From Elusimicrobiota bacterium (GTDB lineage Bacteria > Elusimicrobiota > Elusimicrobia > UBA1565 > UBA9628): a stretch of 64,000 nt of DNA. The notes under the pieces were generated by a model. The model made no database searches. It was not told the DNA's origin and worked only from the letters and a program-made list of their open reading frames with translations. Made by a program: the position numbers and the translations under genes. Location: positions 24,397 through 88,396 of the forward strand of contig JACQPG010000064.1 of NCBI GenBank assembly GCA_016207665.1, given 5' to 3'. Positions 54,631-62,621 of the stretch are shown one piece after another. Numbering within the stretch: the first letter of the stretch is position 1; each line of letters begins with the position of its first letter.

Positions 54631-55629
54631 TCAAGATCGCGGCGCCTCTTGGCCTAAGGCGGCCTTCAGCTCCCCGAGAGACAGGCCTATGCGGTAAAGG
54701 AAAGCCAGGCCCAGCAAGGTCACGATGCCATAACCGATCATGTGGCAAAAAAAAGCGTAAGCGAAGGCGGAATGCGGCGCCACCCCCAGCTCGACCATCA
54801 AGGATTTGACCATGGCCTCGAGAGTGCCGAAGGCGCCGGGCGCGGCGGGCAGTGCCGCGCCCACGCCGGCCCAGGACAAGGCCAGCACGGCAGTCGGATA
54901 ATCCATGGCGTGCCCTAATCCCAGGGCTCGCGCTCCGCACCAATAGAGCAGAGCATCGCAGGACCACAGGGCAAGGCTCAGCAAGCAAGCGGCCAGGCAG
55001 GCCTTGGGCTCGCGCAGTACTCGCGCTCCCGCGGCCAAATGCATCAAGAGATCACGCAACTTGGGCCAGCGACTGACGCGGCGCTCCCAAGACCCGCCCG
55101 GTTCCAGTCTCTTCCCGGACAGGGACAGCCCGATCAATGCCGCAAGCAGTATCGCCAGAACGGCGATGGCGCCCCGCCGCACCGCCAGGGGAGCGACGGG
55201 AGCCGCCAGTCCAGCCGCCAAGAACAACAGCAAGAGGGCGGCCATATCGAGGGCTCGCTCCACGGCGACGCTGGAGACCGCGGTCCCCATGGGAATAGAC
55301 AACTCACGGCCGGCTAACACGGCTCGAGCCAGCTCCCCCAGACGCATGAAAAGCACATTGTTGATGGCCAAGCCGATGGACTCGAGCCTGAACAACGCCG
55401 CGAATCCCGACTTGGCCGATTGCGAAAGAAGTATCTGCCAGCGCCAAGCGCGGATAGCTAGGTCGAAGACCACGACGGCGCTCATGGCCAGTATCCATAG
55501 GCCCTTGGCCTGGCGGAGCACCTCCCAGAAGGCGCCCAAATGCACGTTTCTCAACGCCAGGGCGAGGAAGCCGGTGGTAAAGGCCACGCCCACGGCCACG
55601 GATATGATCCTTCGAGTCACGCTTCCCAC
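54631..55629 (-). CDS. LPG-synthase-TM / UPF0104 (AglD-like) multi-TM protein
   Basis: VAFTTGFLALALRNVHLGAFWEVLRQAKGLWILAMSAVVVFDLAIRAWRWQILL...GLAINNVLFMRLGELARAVLAGRE...VAVERALDMAALLLL. Confidence 0.85.
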   Translation of the reverse strand: MGSVTRRIISVAVGVAFTTGFLALALRNVHLGAFWEVLRQAKGLWILAMSAVVVFDLAIRAWRWQILLSQSAKSGFAALFRLESIGLAINNVLFMRLGELARAVLAGRELSIPMGTAVSSVAVERALDMAALLLLFLAAGLAAPVAPLAVRRGAIAVLAILLAALIGLSLSGKRLEPGGSWERRVSRWPKLRDLLMHLAAGARVLREPKACLAACLLSLALWSCDALLYWCGARALGLGHAMDYPTAVLALSWAGVGAALPAAPGAFGTLEAMVKSLMVELGVAPHSAFAYAFFCHMIGYGIVTLLGLAFLYRIGLSLGELKAALGQEAPRS

Positions 55630-55630
55630 C

Positions 55631-57466
55631 CTAGCTAATCAACACTTTTTTGAGCATAAACACTAGCCATGCGGTCCATGACAGGATGGAGAGGGCGGAC
55701 CAAAGGGGCCAGCCCGTGGGCGAAAAGACCAGCCGTATGCGCGTGACGCCGTGCCCCTCAAGAGGAAGAGACTGAAGGAATCCGTCCCAGGTCTCAAGGC
55801 GCAGGGCCTGTCCATCGGCCCAGGCTCGCCATCCCGGATAATGGGGTTGGGCGATGATCAAACGCGCGGCGCGCCCTGGCTTGTCGCCCGAGATGGTCCA
55901 CCTCTCGGGCCTATCCATGCGCAGCGAAGGCCTCTCCTCCAAGACGTTGCCTCGTTCATCCACGAAATAAGCCAAAGGAAGAGCCCGTGGGTTCGGCTCG
56001 AGCTCCCCGGCCGCCCCCAGACGCCAGGACACCCCAAGACGGCTCATGAGCTGGGTGTCCTGCCTTCGGACATAGGCGCGGCTTGGATCGGCGGCCGGAC
56101 GCCCCTCGCTGCGGGCCGCATACGAGGGGAAGCCTTTCAGGTAAAAGGCCTCATAACCGTTCACGTTCAGGGCGCGATAGAGCAGCGTCTTGTTGGGATT
56201 GGTGATCTCGGGATCGGTGATCAAACGGAAGGGCTTGCCCGAGACCAGCCCGGCCAGCGCCTTGTTCGTGCGCAGATCCGGCTCGGCCGGACGAGGAGCG
56301 ACGAAAGCTCTCGCCCTAAATGCCAAGGGCGCGATCAGCGCCACGAGCAGCGCGGCCGCGGGCAAACGCGGCGCCCGCCAATTCTGCCGTCTCCGCCAGA
56401 AGCAGCCGAACCCGATCACCAACGCCCATAGAGCCAGGAGCAGGTAACGGGAGGGGGTGCGAAAGAAACCCAGCGGGGTGCCCGAAATGAGGAGGCGATA
56501 GGCCGGGTTATGGCCGCCCGCGGCGAGGAACAACCCTAGTCCCAGAAGGACACAGGCCCCCGGTTGCCGCCGAAGTCCCCAAAGCGCCATGCAGAGCGCC
56601 AGAGCGCCGATGAACACGCCTGTCGTCTCGAAGAACACCGAGGGAGGTCCCGCGTAATCTCCCCTCAAGGGATTGCCAAGGGCATCAGGCCGCAGCCAGG
56701 TCCAAAGAGTCTCGAGCTCGATCGAATAGGCGGAGGTGAATTGAGCCGGCCATCCGCTGCGCAACGACTGGGCCGCGAACTCCCGCGTAAGCGCCCACTG
56801 TATCGCCGCCAAGCCCAAAGTCATCGATCCCTCGCGCAACAGGCCGAGCAGCGGCGCGCTCCGACGGCTGGCCGCGGCCCAGACCAACATGCCGATGGCG
56901 TTGATCGCAAGGAATTGGGGATGGCCCGAAAAGAGCTGCAGCGCCCACACGGCCCCGAGCAGGCCCGGAAGGCCGGAGCCCCAAGCCAGCCAACACCAGG
57001 GGACCCATGAGAGGCTGGCCAGCAGCGTGGGTATGCCCTCGCTGATGCGATAGACAAGAAAGGGCGACAGCGCGTAGAGACAAGCGGTGGTCCAGGAGCC
57101 CCAGCGGCCGAGCCCGGATCGGCGGCCCAGAAGCATCATTCCGAGCGCAGCCCAAATCAGGTGGAACAAATAATCCCAGGAAAAAGACAACGCCAAGGGA
57201 AAGACAAGTCCCAAGGTCGACACGGGATAAAAGAGGACGCTCTGGGGGTTGGCGGCCAAGGGAAGGCCCGCGAAAATGTACGGGTTCCAGAAAGGCATGC
57301 GGCCCTGTTGCATCGTCGAGAAGGCGAGATGCCTCATCGGATAATGATAATAGGGAAGGTCTCCGAAATTGAGCGGGAGCACGGAGCCGTCCCACCAACT
57401 CGGCCAGAGCAGGGCCATGGCCATGGCGGCGAAGACCAAGACCAAGCGCATATCCCCTCGGCTCAT
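55631..57466 (-). CDS. YfhO-like bacterial membrane protein (GT-C-like)
   Basis: DLPYYHYPMRHLAFSTMQQGRMPFWNPYIFAGLPLAANPQSVLFYPVSTLGLVFP; C-terminal QPHYPGWRAWADGQALRLETWDGFLQSLPLEGHGVTRIRLVFSP typical of YfhO family. Confidence 0.87.
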   Translation of the reverse strand: MSRGDMRLVLVFAAMAMALLWPSWWDGSVLPLNFGDLPYYHYPMRHLAFSTMQQGRMPFWNPYIFAGLPLAANPQSVLFYPVSTLGLVFPLALSFSWDYLFHLIWAALGMMLLGRRSGLGRWGSWTTACLYALSPFLVYRISEGIPTLLASLSWVPWCWLAWGSGLPGLLGAVWALQLFSGHPQFLAINAIGMLVWAAASRRSAPLLGLLREGSMTLGLAAIQWALTREFAAQSLRSGWPAQFTSAYSIELETLWTWLRPDALGNPLRGDYAGPPSVFFETTGVFIGALALCMALWGLRRQPGACVLLGLGLFLAAGGHNPAYRLLISGTPLGFFRTPSRYLLLALWALVIGFGCFWRRRQNWRAPRLPAAALLVALIAPLAFRARAFVAPRPAEPDLRTNKALAGLVSGKPFRLITDPEITNPNKTLLYRALNVNGYEAFYLKGFPSYAARSEGRPAADPSRAYVRRQDTQLMSRLGVSWRLGAAGELEPNPRALPLAYFVDERGNVLEERPSLRMDRPERWTISGDKPGRAARLIIAQPHYPGWRAWADGQALRLETWDGFLQSLPLEGHGVTRIRLVFSPTGWPLWSALSILSWTAWLVFMLKKVLIS

Positions 57467-58170
57467 CGATTCCACCAAGTCATGCGCAACACCCAGAAAT
57501 AGCTGGAGATCAGCCGGGGAAGGCTGAGCTTGGAATAACCGGCTCTTCTTTCCAGGAACTCTATGGGCACCTCCTCGATGCGCATCCCGGCCCTGACGGC
57601 CCGAACCAAGCTCTCATGGATGATGGAAGGTCCTCGCGAGCGAAGGCTGCTCGGATCTATCGCCTCCAGGGCCCGGCGATTGAAACAACGGAATCCCGAG
57701 TTGACGTCGGTTACGGGCAATCCGAGAAGGCGCCGCGCATAAGCGTTGGCCGCCAAGGTGAGCCAGCGGCGGCCGCGGCTCCTGTCCGTGTCGCTGCCGC
57801 CCGGCACCATGCGCGAGCCGACCGCCATATCGCAACGGCTCAAGGCCTCGAGCAAGGCCGGGACATGCCTGGGTTGATGCGAAAAATCGGCGTCCATCTC
57901 CAGGACGCGCTCCGCGCCGCATTCCAACGCGTAAAGGAAGGCATCCCTTCCAGCCAGGCCGCGGCCGGCAGGCCCTTGCCGGCTCAATAGGCGGACCCTG
58001 CCGCGCCGAGCCGCCAGCTCCCTGACGATCTCCACCGTGCCGTCGCGGCTTTGATCGTCGATGACCGCGATCTCGAGCTCCGGCACCGGGAGAGCCAAGA
58101 GCTCGGAGAGCAGGGCGGCGATGGTCTGCCGCTCGTTTAGGGTGGGAATGAGTATCAGTGTCTTAGGCAT
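57463..58170 (-). CDS. GT2 glycosyltransferase, polyprenol-phosphate mannosyltransferase-like
   Basis: MPKTLILIPTLNERQTIAALLSELLALPVPELEIAVIDDQSRDGTVEIV...LEMDADFSHQPRHVPALLEAL...GSRMVPGGSD. Confidence 0.92.
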   Translation of the reverse strand: MPKTLILIPTLNERQTIAALLSELLALPVPELEIAVIDDQSRDGTVEIVRELAARRGRVRLLSRQGPAGRGLAGRDAFLYALECGAERVLEMDADFSHQPRHVPALLEALSRCDMAVGSRMVPGGSDTDRSRGRRWLTLAANAYARRLLGLPVTDVNSGFRCFNRRALEAIDPSSLRSRGPSIIHESLVRAVRAGMRIEEVPIEFLERRAGYSKLSLPRLISSYFWVLRMTWWNR

Positions 58171-59195
58171 CGGGCCACGCACCGGAGTATCGATTCCTCT
58201 GGCATCGAGCCAAGACAGGAGAGTCTTCTGCGGCATCGGGGCCGGTAAAAACAGGCGCATTCCCCGGTCTTGAGCACCCTGGCCGAGCCGCCCTCCAGTT
58301 CCGCGGCCGAGGTCGGCCCGACCAAGGCCACGGCCGGCCGGCCCAGCGCCACGGCCACGTGCAAGGCCAGGCTATCCGTGCTCACCACCGCCGCCGCCGT
58401 CTCGACCACCGCCGCGAAATCCCTGAGCCCTAAGGTATCCGCGGGAACGATGCGCGCCTCCGGGCAGAGCTTCCTGGCCGCCGCCGCGATGTCCCGGTTC
58501 CTGGGGCGCTCCTCCGGCCCCCCCAGCAGGAGAAGCGGCCTGAGGAATCGGCGGTGAAGCGCCGCCAGAAGCATCGCGGCCTTATGCTCCGGGATCTGCT
58601 TCGCGGGCCACCTTCGGCCCGCGCCCGGGTTGAAGGCGATCGGACGCCTGGCTCCCGGAATATGAAGGCGATACCAGGCTCGGGCGCGGGCCCGCTCCAT
58701 GCGGCTCAGATAAAGGCGAGGTCCGCGCCCGTCCTCGCCCGCCGGTTGCGGCAGATGAAGTATGCTCGACCAGATCCGGGCATAGCTGAGACGATTGCGA
58801 CGCTTGAGCTCATTGGCTCGCTCAAGACCCCCATCCGGATCCCTGTTGAGCAGGCTCATGTCGTAATAGAGACCGCTTGACGGGGTGTAGCCTAAACGTC
58901 TTCCCTGACTGATCACTCCTACCAAGCTGCCCCGGCAGAGCGCGGCCGCGAGGCGGGCGGTCTTTTGCCGCTCCTCGAGGCTTAAGACCAGGTCGAATCG
59001 GCGAGGGAGGGCGGCGAGCTCCTCTGGCTCAATGAGCCGCTCGATGCCGGGATGCCGCTCCAGCAAAGGCCGCGCCGCCGAGCTGGTGGCCCACCATATG
59101 CGGCAGTCCGGGTAGCGCCGACGCAAGGGGACGATCAAGGAGGTGGTTCTCAGCACATCCCCTAAAGCCGCGAGTTTGACGATCAGGACGTCCAT
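58155..59195 (-). CDS. GT9 heptosyltransferase-like glycosyltransferase
   Basis: MDVLIVKLAALGDVLRTTSLIVPLRRRYPDCRIWWATSSAARPLLERHPGIERLI...PIAFNPGAGRRWPAKQIP...AAVVSTDSLALHVAVALGRPAVALVGPTSAAELE. Confidence 0.92.
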   Translation of the reverse strand: MDVLIVKLAALGDVLRTTSLIVPLRRRYPDCRIWWATSSAARPLLERHPGIERLIEPEELAALPRRFDLVLSLEERQKTARLAAALCRGSLVGVISQGRRLGYTPSSGLYYDMSLLNRDPDGGLERANELKRRNRLSYARIWSSILHLPQPAGEDGRGPRLYLSRMERARARAWYRLHIPGARRPIAFNPGAGRRWPAKQIPEHKAAMLLAALHRRFLRPLLLLGGPEERPRNRDIAAAARKLCPEARIVPADTLGLRDFAAVVETAAAVVSTDSLALHVAVALGRPAVALVGPTSAAELEGGSARVLKTGECACFYRPRCRRRLSCLGSMPEESILRCVARCLRH

Positions 59196-59207
59196 GGCCG
59201 CCCGCGC

Positions 59208-61166
59208 TTATGCCCGGCCACGCGGACGGCGGCGATTATACCAATAAGCCGATAAGCCCAGTAGCGCGACGAGCGTGAGCCAGACCCCCGATCTCAGGCT
59301 CCATGGGCGGTAACGGAAATCCAGCCTCCATGGACCGGCTGGCACGGGTATCTTTTGAAAAAGGGTCAAGGCCGGCTCGGGACGCGTCTCCCGGCTTCCC
59401 TCGGAGGTATGCAGCCATACCCGCCAACCCGGATAGAGCGGCTCGGAGATGAAAGCCCAGCCGGGCCTTGCGCCGTGACCTGAAGCCGAAAACCCGTCTT
59501 CCCGGTGGCGGCGAAGCTCGATGGGCTTGCGCGCCGAGGGCAACCAGGCATCTTCGCTGATCTCGCTAGGCAAAGCCGCTCCATCCTCCAGGCTGAGGGC
59601 ATAGCCGCTCGAGACGGCGTCATTGAGCCAATAAAGCTCCCACAAAGAGCGTCCCTCATGCGTCCATGCCGCGGGAACGGGCCGGGTCTCCGGCAACATG
59701 AGAAGCCGGATGCCGGCCCAGGGGAAGAACCGGCTGGCTTGTTCCAGTGGCCGCGAATAGATGAAATCGATAAGGTGAAAATTCAAGGAGGGGACCAAAG
59801 GCTCTCCGAAATTCGCGGCCGCTCGCAATCTCAAGGGAGCGTTAGCCAACCCGTAAAGCCGGTGATTCCAGTCCGCCATGGCGCTTCCCGGATCATGACC
59901 CAGACCGATCGGATCGCTCAAGGCCCTGGCGGAGAGAAGATACCTCTGCTCTCCCAGCTCCGTTTGAAGGCGCGCCGCCAAGGGTCCCTTGGAATGAACG
60001 ATCTCCGGAGCGCTGACAGGAAAGCGGTTCCACGCATAGATCGAAAGTTCGATCGCGGCGGCCGCGACCCATACCCGAGCCCAAGCCCCTTTCGGCAGGC
60101 CCAGGGCCGCCAGCAATGCCAGCGCCGGCAGCGCCATGTGGCTGAGATTGCCCGGATAACGCAAAAAATCCAAGCCCGGGATAAAGGCCCAAGCCGCCCG
60201 GGAGATCGAAGTCGATCCGCCCAAAAGAAGCAGGGCGACCCCCGTCAGGAAAAAACCTATTGCCATTCGCGCCCGCGAAGGCAGCCTCAAAAAGCCCAAA
60301 GCGGCCGCCGCGGAGAAAGCCAGGCCCACGTGGCAGGATGTCCACCATCGGCTGGCCGGATCGAATCCGGAGCCCAACCAGGGAGCGAGCCATTGCCAAA
60401 GATCTCGAGGGGAGAAACCGAAACGCAAGGATTCCTCAAGGCGAATCCCCGCCGCCCTTCTCGAAAGCCAGGCCAGCTCGAGAGCGGGGAACAAGAGGCA
60501 GGCCGACAAGGCCAGGCTCAACAAGCCCGCCTGGCTCCAGCGAAAAGACCAAGCCTTGATCATGGAGCCCCGCCCCTCGATGGCCAAGGCCACGGCCCAG
60601 GCGGCGATGATCGAGCCGAGAAGCATGGGCGGAAAGCCGGCGAAAAAGGCGCAGCTTAGAAGCAGGGCCAAGAGCGGGGGGCGGTTGAAGAACAGCAACA
60701 GACCCGGAGCCAAGGCGAGCACCGACAGATGGTTGAGGAAGATACGGCTGGCCAGGAATATACCGCCAAGCTCGACGCCCAACGCGCCCAAGGCGGCGGA
60801 CAAGACCGGCAATCTGAGCGAGCGCAACCACAGAAAGGTCAGCAACCCTCCAAGCCAGGCATGGAAGGCTTGGTATACCCCCGTGGCCGACCCGAAGGAG
60901 AAAAGGCGATAAAGCAGGTTGCCTGGATAGAATAAACCTTCCTGCATGACGGCCAAGAGCGGCATGCCGAAATAAACATAAGGATTCCAAGTAGGAAGCC
61001 GGCCGGCCGTCAACGTTTGAGTCTCCAGCGCCCGCCATGGGTGATGGAGATAGGCCAAGTCCGACCAGAAGACGAGCTTGCCTCTGGCCCATTCCGGAAG
61101 CAGGACGGCCAAGGAAAGGACGAGCAGCGCCGCGGCCATCGACAAGTCCCGGTCGAGCCGACTCAT
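59208..61166 (-). CDS. YfhO-like bacterial membrane protein
   Basis: SDLAYLHHPWRALETQTLTAGRLPTWNPYVYFGMPLLAVMQEGLFYPGNLLYRLFSF; C-terminal SEPLYPGWRVWLHTSEGSRETRPEPALTLFQKIPVPAGPWRLDFRYRP; start ATG 61166 (ATGA). Confidence 0.87.
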   Translation of the reverse strand: MSRLDRDLSMAAALLVLSLAVLLPEWARGKLVFWSDLAYLHHPWRALETQTLTAGRLPTWNPYVYFGMPLLAVMQEGLFYPGNLLYRLFSFGSATGVYQAFHAWLGGLLTFLWLRSLRLPVLSAALGALGVELGGIFLASRIFLNHLSVLALAPGLLLFFNRPPLLALLLSCAFFAGFPPMLLGSIIAAWAVALAIEGRGSMIKAWSFRWSQAGLLSLALSACLLFPALELAWLSRRAAGIRLEESLRFGFSPRDLWQWLAPWLGSGFDPASRWWTSCHVGLAFSAAAALGFLRLPSRARMAIGFFLTGVALLLLGGSTSISRAAWAFIPGLDFLRYPGNLSHMALPALALLAALGLPKGAWARVWVAAAAIELSIYAWNRFPVSAPEIVHSKGPLAARLQTELGEQRYLLSARALSDPIGLGHDPGSAMADWNHRLYGLANAPLRLRAAANFGEPLVPSLNFHLIDFIYSRPLEQASRFFPWAGIRLLMLPETRPVPAAWTHEGRSLWELYWLNDAVSSGYALSLEDGAALPSEISEDAWLPSARKPIELRRHREDGFSASGHGARPGWAFISEPLYPGWRVWLHTSEGSRETRPEPALTLFQKIPVPAGPWRLDFRYRPWSLRSGVWLTLVALLGLSAYWYNRRRPRGRA

Positions 61167-62611
61167 CTCGCGTTGACGGCCGGGGCTCGCAATATGGGGC
61201 AATACCTCTCTCCTTCGGTCCGCGCTTGAGCCGCCCTTTCCGGCTGGCCCAAGGCGTTGAATATCCTTTCGATGCCGGACCAGGTGGAGGCGCGGTATGG
61301 ATTGAGCCGCGCCGAGCGCTGAAGATGTTGGAGGGCCTCCCGGAGGGAAGCCGTATTCTTGGAAGCCAGGTGGAGCTGCGCCGCGAATGTCTCGGCCTCG
61401 GCGTCCTTGGCCTTGGCGAGTGAATCATGGAGAAGAGCCAAGGCCTTCGCCCTATCGGGGTCGGCCACGGCCCGGGCCTTAAGGCGGTCCGCTTGCCAGC
61501 GGGTCCAGACCGGATAGCTCAAGGTCCCGGCTATCAAGAGCACGGCAAGACCTCCCGCCAACCTCATCCTGAGCCGCACATTGACCCCTTCCGGGCTCTG
61601 CGGGATGGACGAGGCCGCGAAATAACAGAAAAGCCACAGATTCGCCGGCACGGAGAGAGGATAATCCCACAGCGATTGCACCAGCACCGCCACGGCGCCG
61701 AATCTCTTGTGAGCTCCGCCCCGGCGCAGGAAGTGGAACAACCCCGCCGCCCAAAGGCCGAGGAAGGGAAGGCCGCACTCGGCCGCGGTCTCCAGGAAAT
61801 GCTGGTGCGCGAACATCGTCGATAACGGCCGACCCGATTGCTCATAAGCCGGAAGGACATAGGCGAACGCTCCCGGACCGAAGCCCGTCAGCGGCCTATC
61901 CCAGATCATCCGCGCCGCGGCGCTCCACCACTGCCATCGATGCATGACCTCGGGGGATTGAAGCTTGGCGTAGACGGCGACCAGGGCCAGGAAACCGACG
62001 GCCAGCCCGAGCCAGTAGAACAGGGTCGAACGATCCCTGCGCGTGAGAACCAGGGCCCCGGCCAGCCCCAACCAGGCGCCGGCGCTTCGAGCCCAAATCA
62101 GGACCAGCACGAGGGCCGAAGCCAACAGCCAGTCCTTCCTCTGTACCGATAGAGGCAGCAGCAATAGTATCGTGCCGGCGAACACGTTGCGGTTCAGGAA
62201 GGTGCTCGACGGCTCAGAAGCCTCTCGCCAATATTGATGGAAGGCCAAAAGCACCAGGATCCAGCCCGCGGCCTGCACCGCGATGTCGATGCGGCTCCTG
62301 GCGTCCTTGGAAGCCATGGCCGTGGCCGGAAATATCCAGAGCCCGAGGAGAAGCGTCCTCCAGGCCGGGCCTGAATAGGTAGGAACGGGGCTCAGCCACG
62401 CGGAGACGGCGGAGAGGAGGGCCAGAGCCCCGGCCCAGGCCAACCAGCGGCCTTGCGGAAGGGGAAGAAAGCCCAAGGTCAGACGTCCGAGCGCCCAAGC
62501 GGCGCAGCCCCACGTCACGCAGAGCCAGAGAAGGGATTGAGCCCAGAGATCCCAACCCGCCCGAAGCAGCGGTCCAACCGCGACGAGCAGGCCGATCAGG
62601 AGCGGCAGCAC
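61163..62611 (-). CDS. O-antigen ligase/polymerase (Wzy_C / PglL-like) with C-terminal helical-repeat tail
   Basis: FLNRNVFAGTILLLLPLSVQ...WARSAGAWLGLAGALVL...GFGPGAFAYVLPAYEQSGRPLSTMFAHQHFLETAAECGLPFLGLWA; C-term TPR-like LREALQHLQRSARLNPYRASTWSGIERIFNALGQPERAAQ. Confidence 0.87.
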   Translation of the reverse strand: MLPLLIGLLVAVGPLLRAGWDLWAQSLLWLCVTWGCAAWALGRLTLGFLPLPQGRWLAWAGALALLSAVSAWLSPVPTYSGPAWRTLLLGLWIFPATAMASKDARSRIDIAVQAAGWILVLLAFHQYWREASEPSSTFLNRNVFAGTILLLLPLSVQRKDWLLASALVLVLIWARSAGAWLGLAGALVLTRRDRSTLFYWLGLAVGFLALVAVYAKLQSPEVMHRWQWWSAAARMIWDRPLTGFGPGAFAYVLPAYEQSGRPLSTMFAHQHFLETAAECGLPFLGLWAAGLFHFLRRGGAHKRFGAVAVLVQSLWDYPLSVPANLWLFCYFAASSIPQSPEGVNVRLRMRLAGGLAVLLIAGTLSYPVWTRWQADRLKARAVADPDRAKALALLHDSLAKAKDAEAETFAAQLHLASKNTASLREALQHLQRSARLNPYRASTWSGIERIFNALGQPERAAQARTEGERYCPILRAPAVNAR

Positions 62612-62621
62612 ACCGGCGGCT

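Noticed and set aside
59505-60659. 384-aa plus-strand ORF
   Set aside because: Antisense to YfhO-like gene; R/P/Q/G-rich composition without domains.
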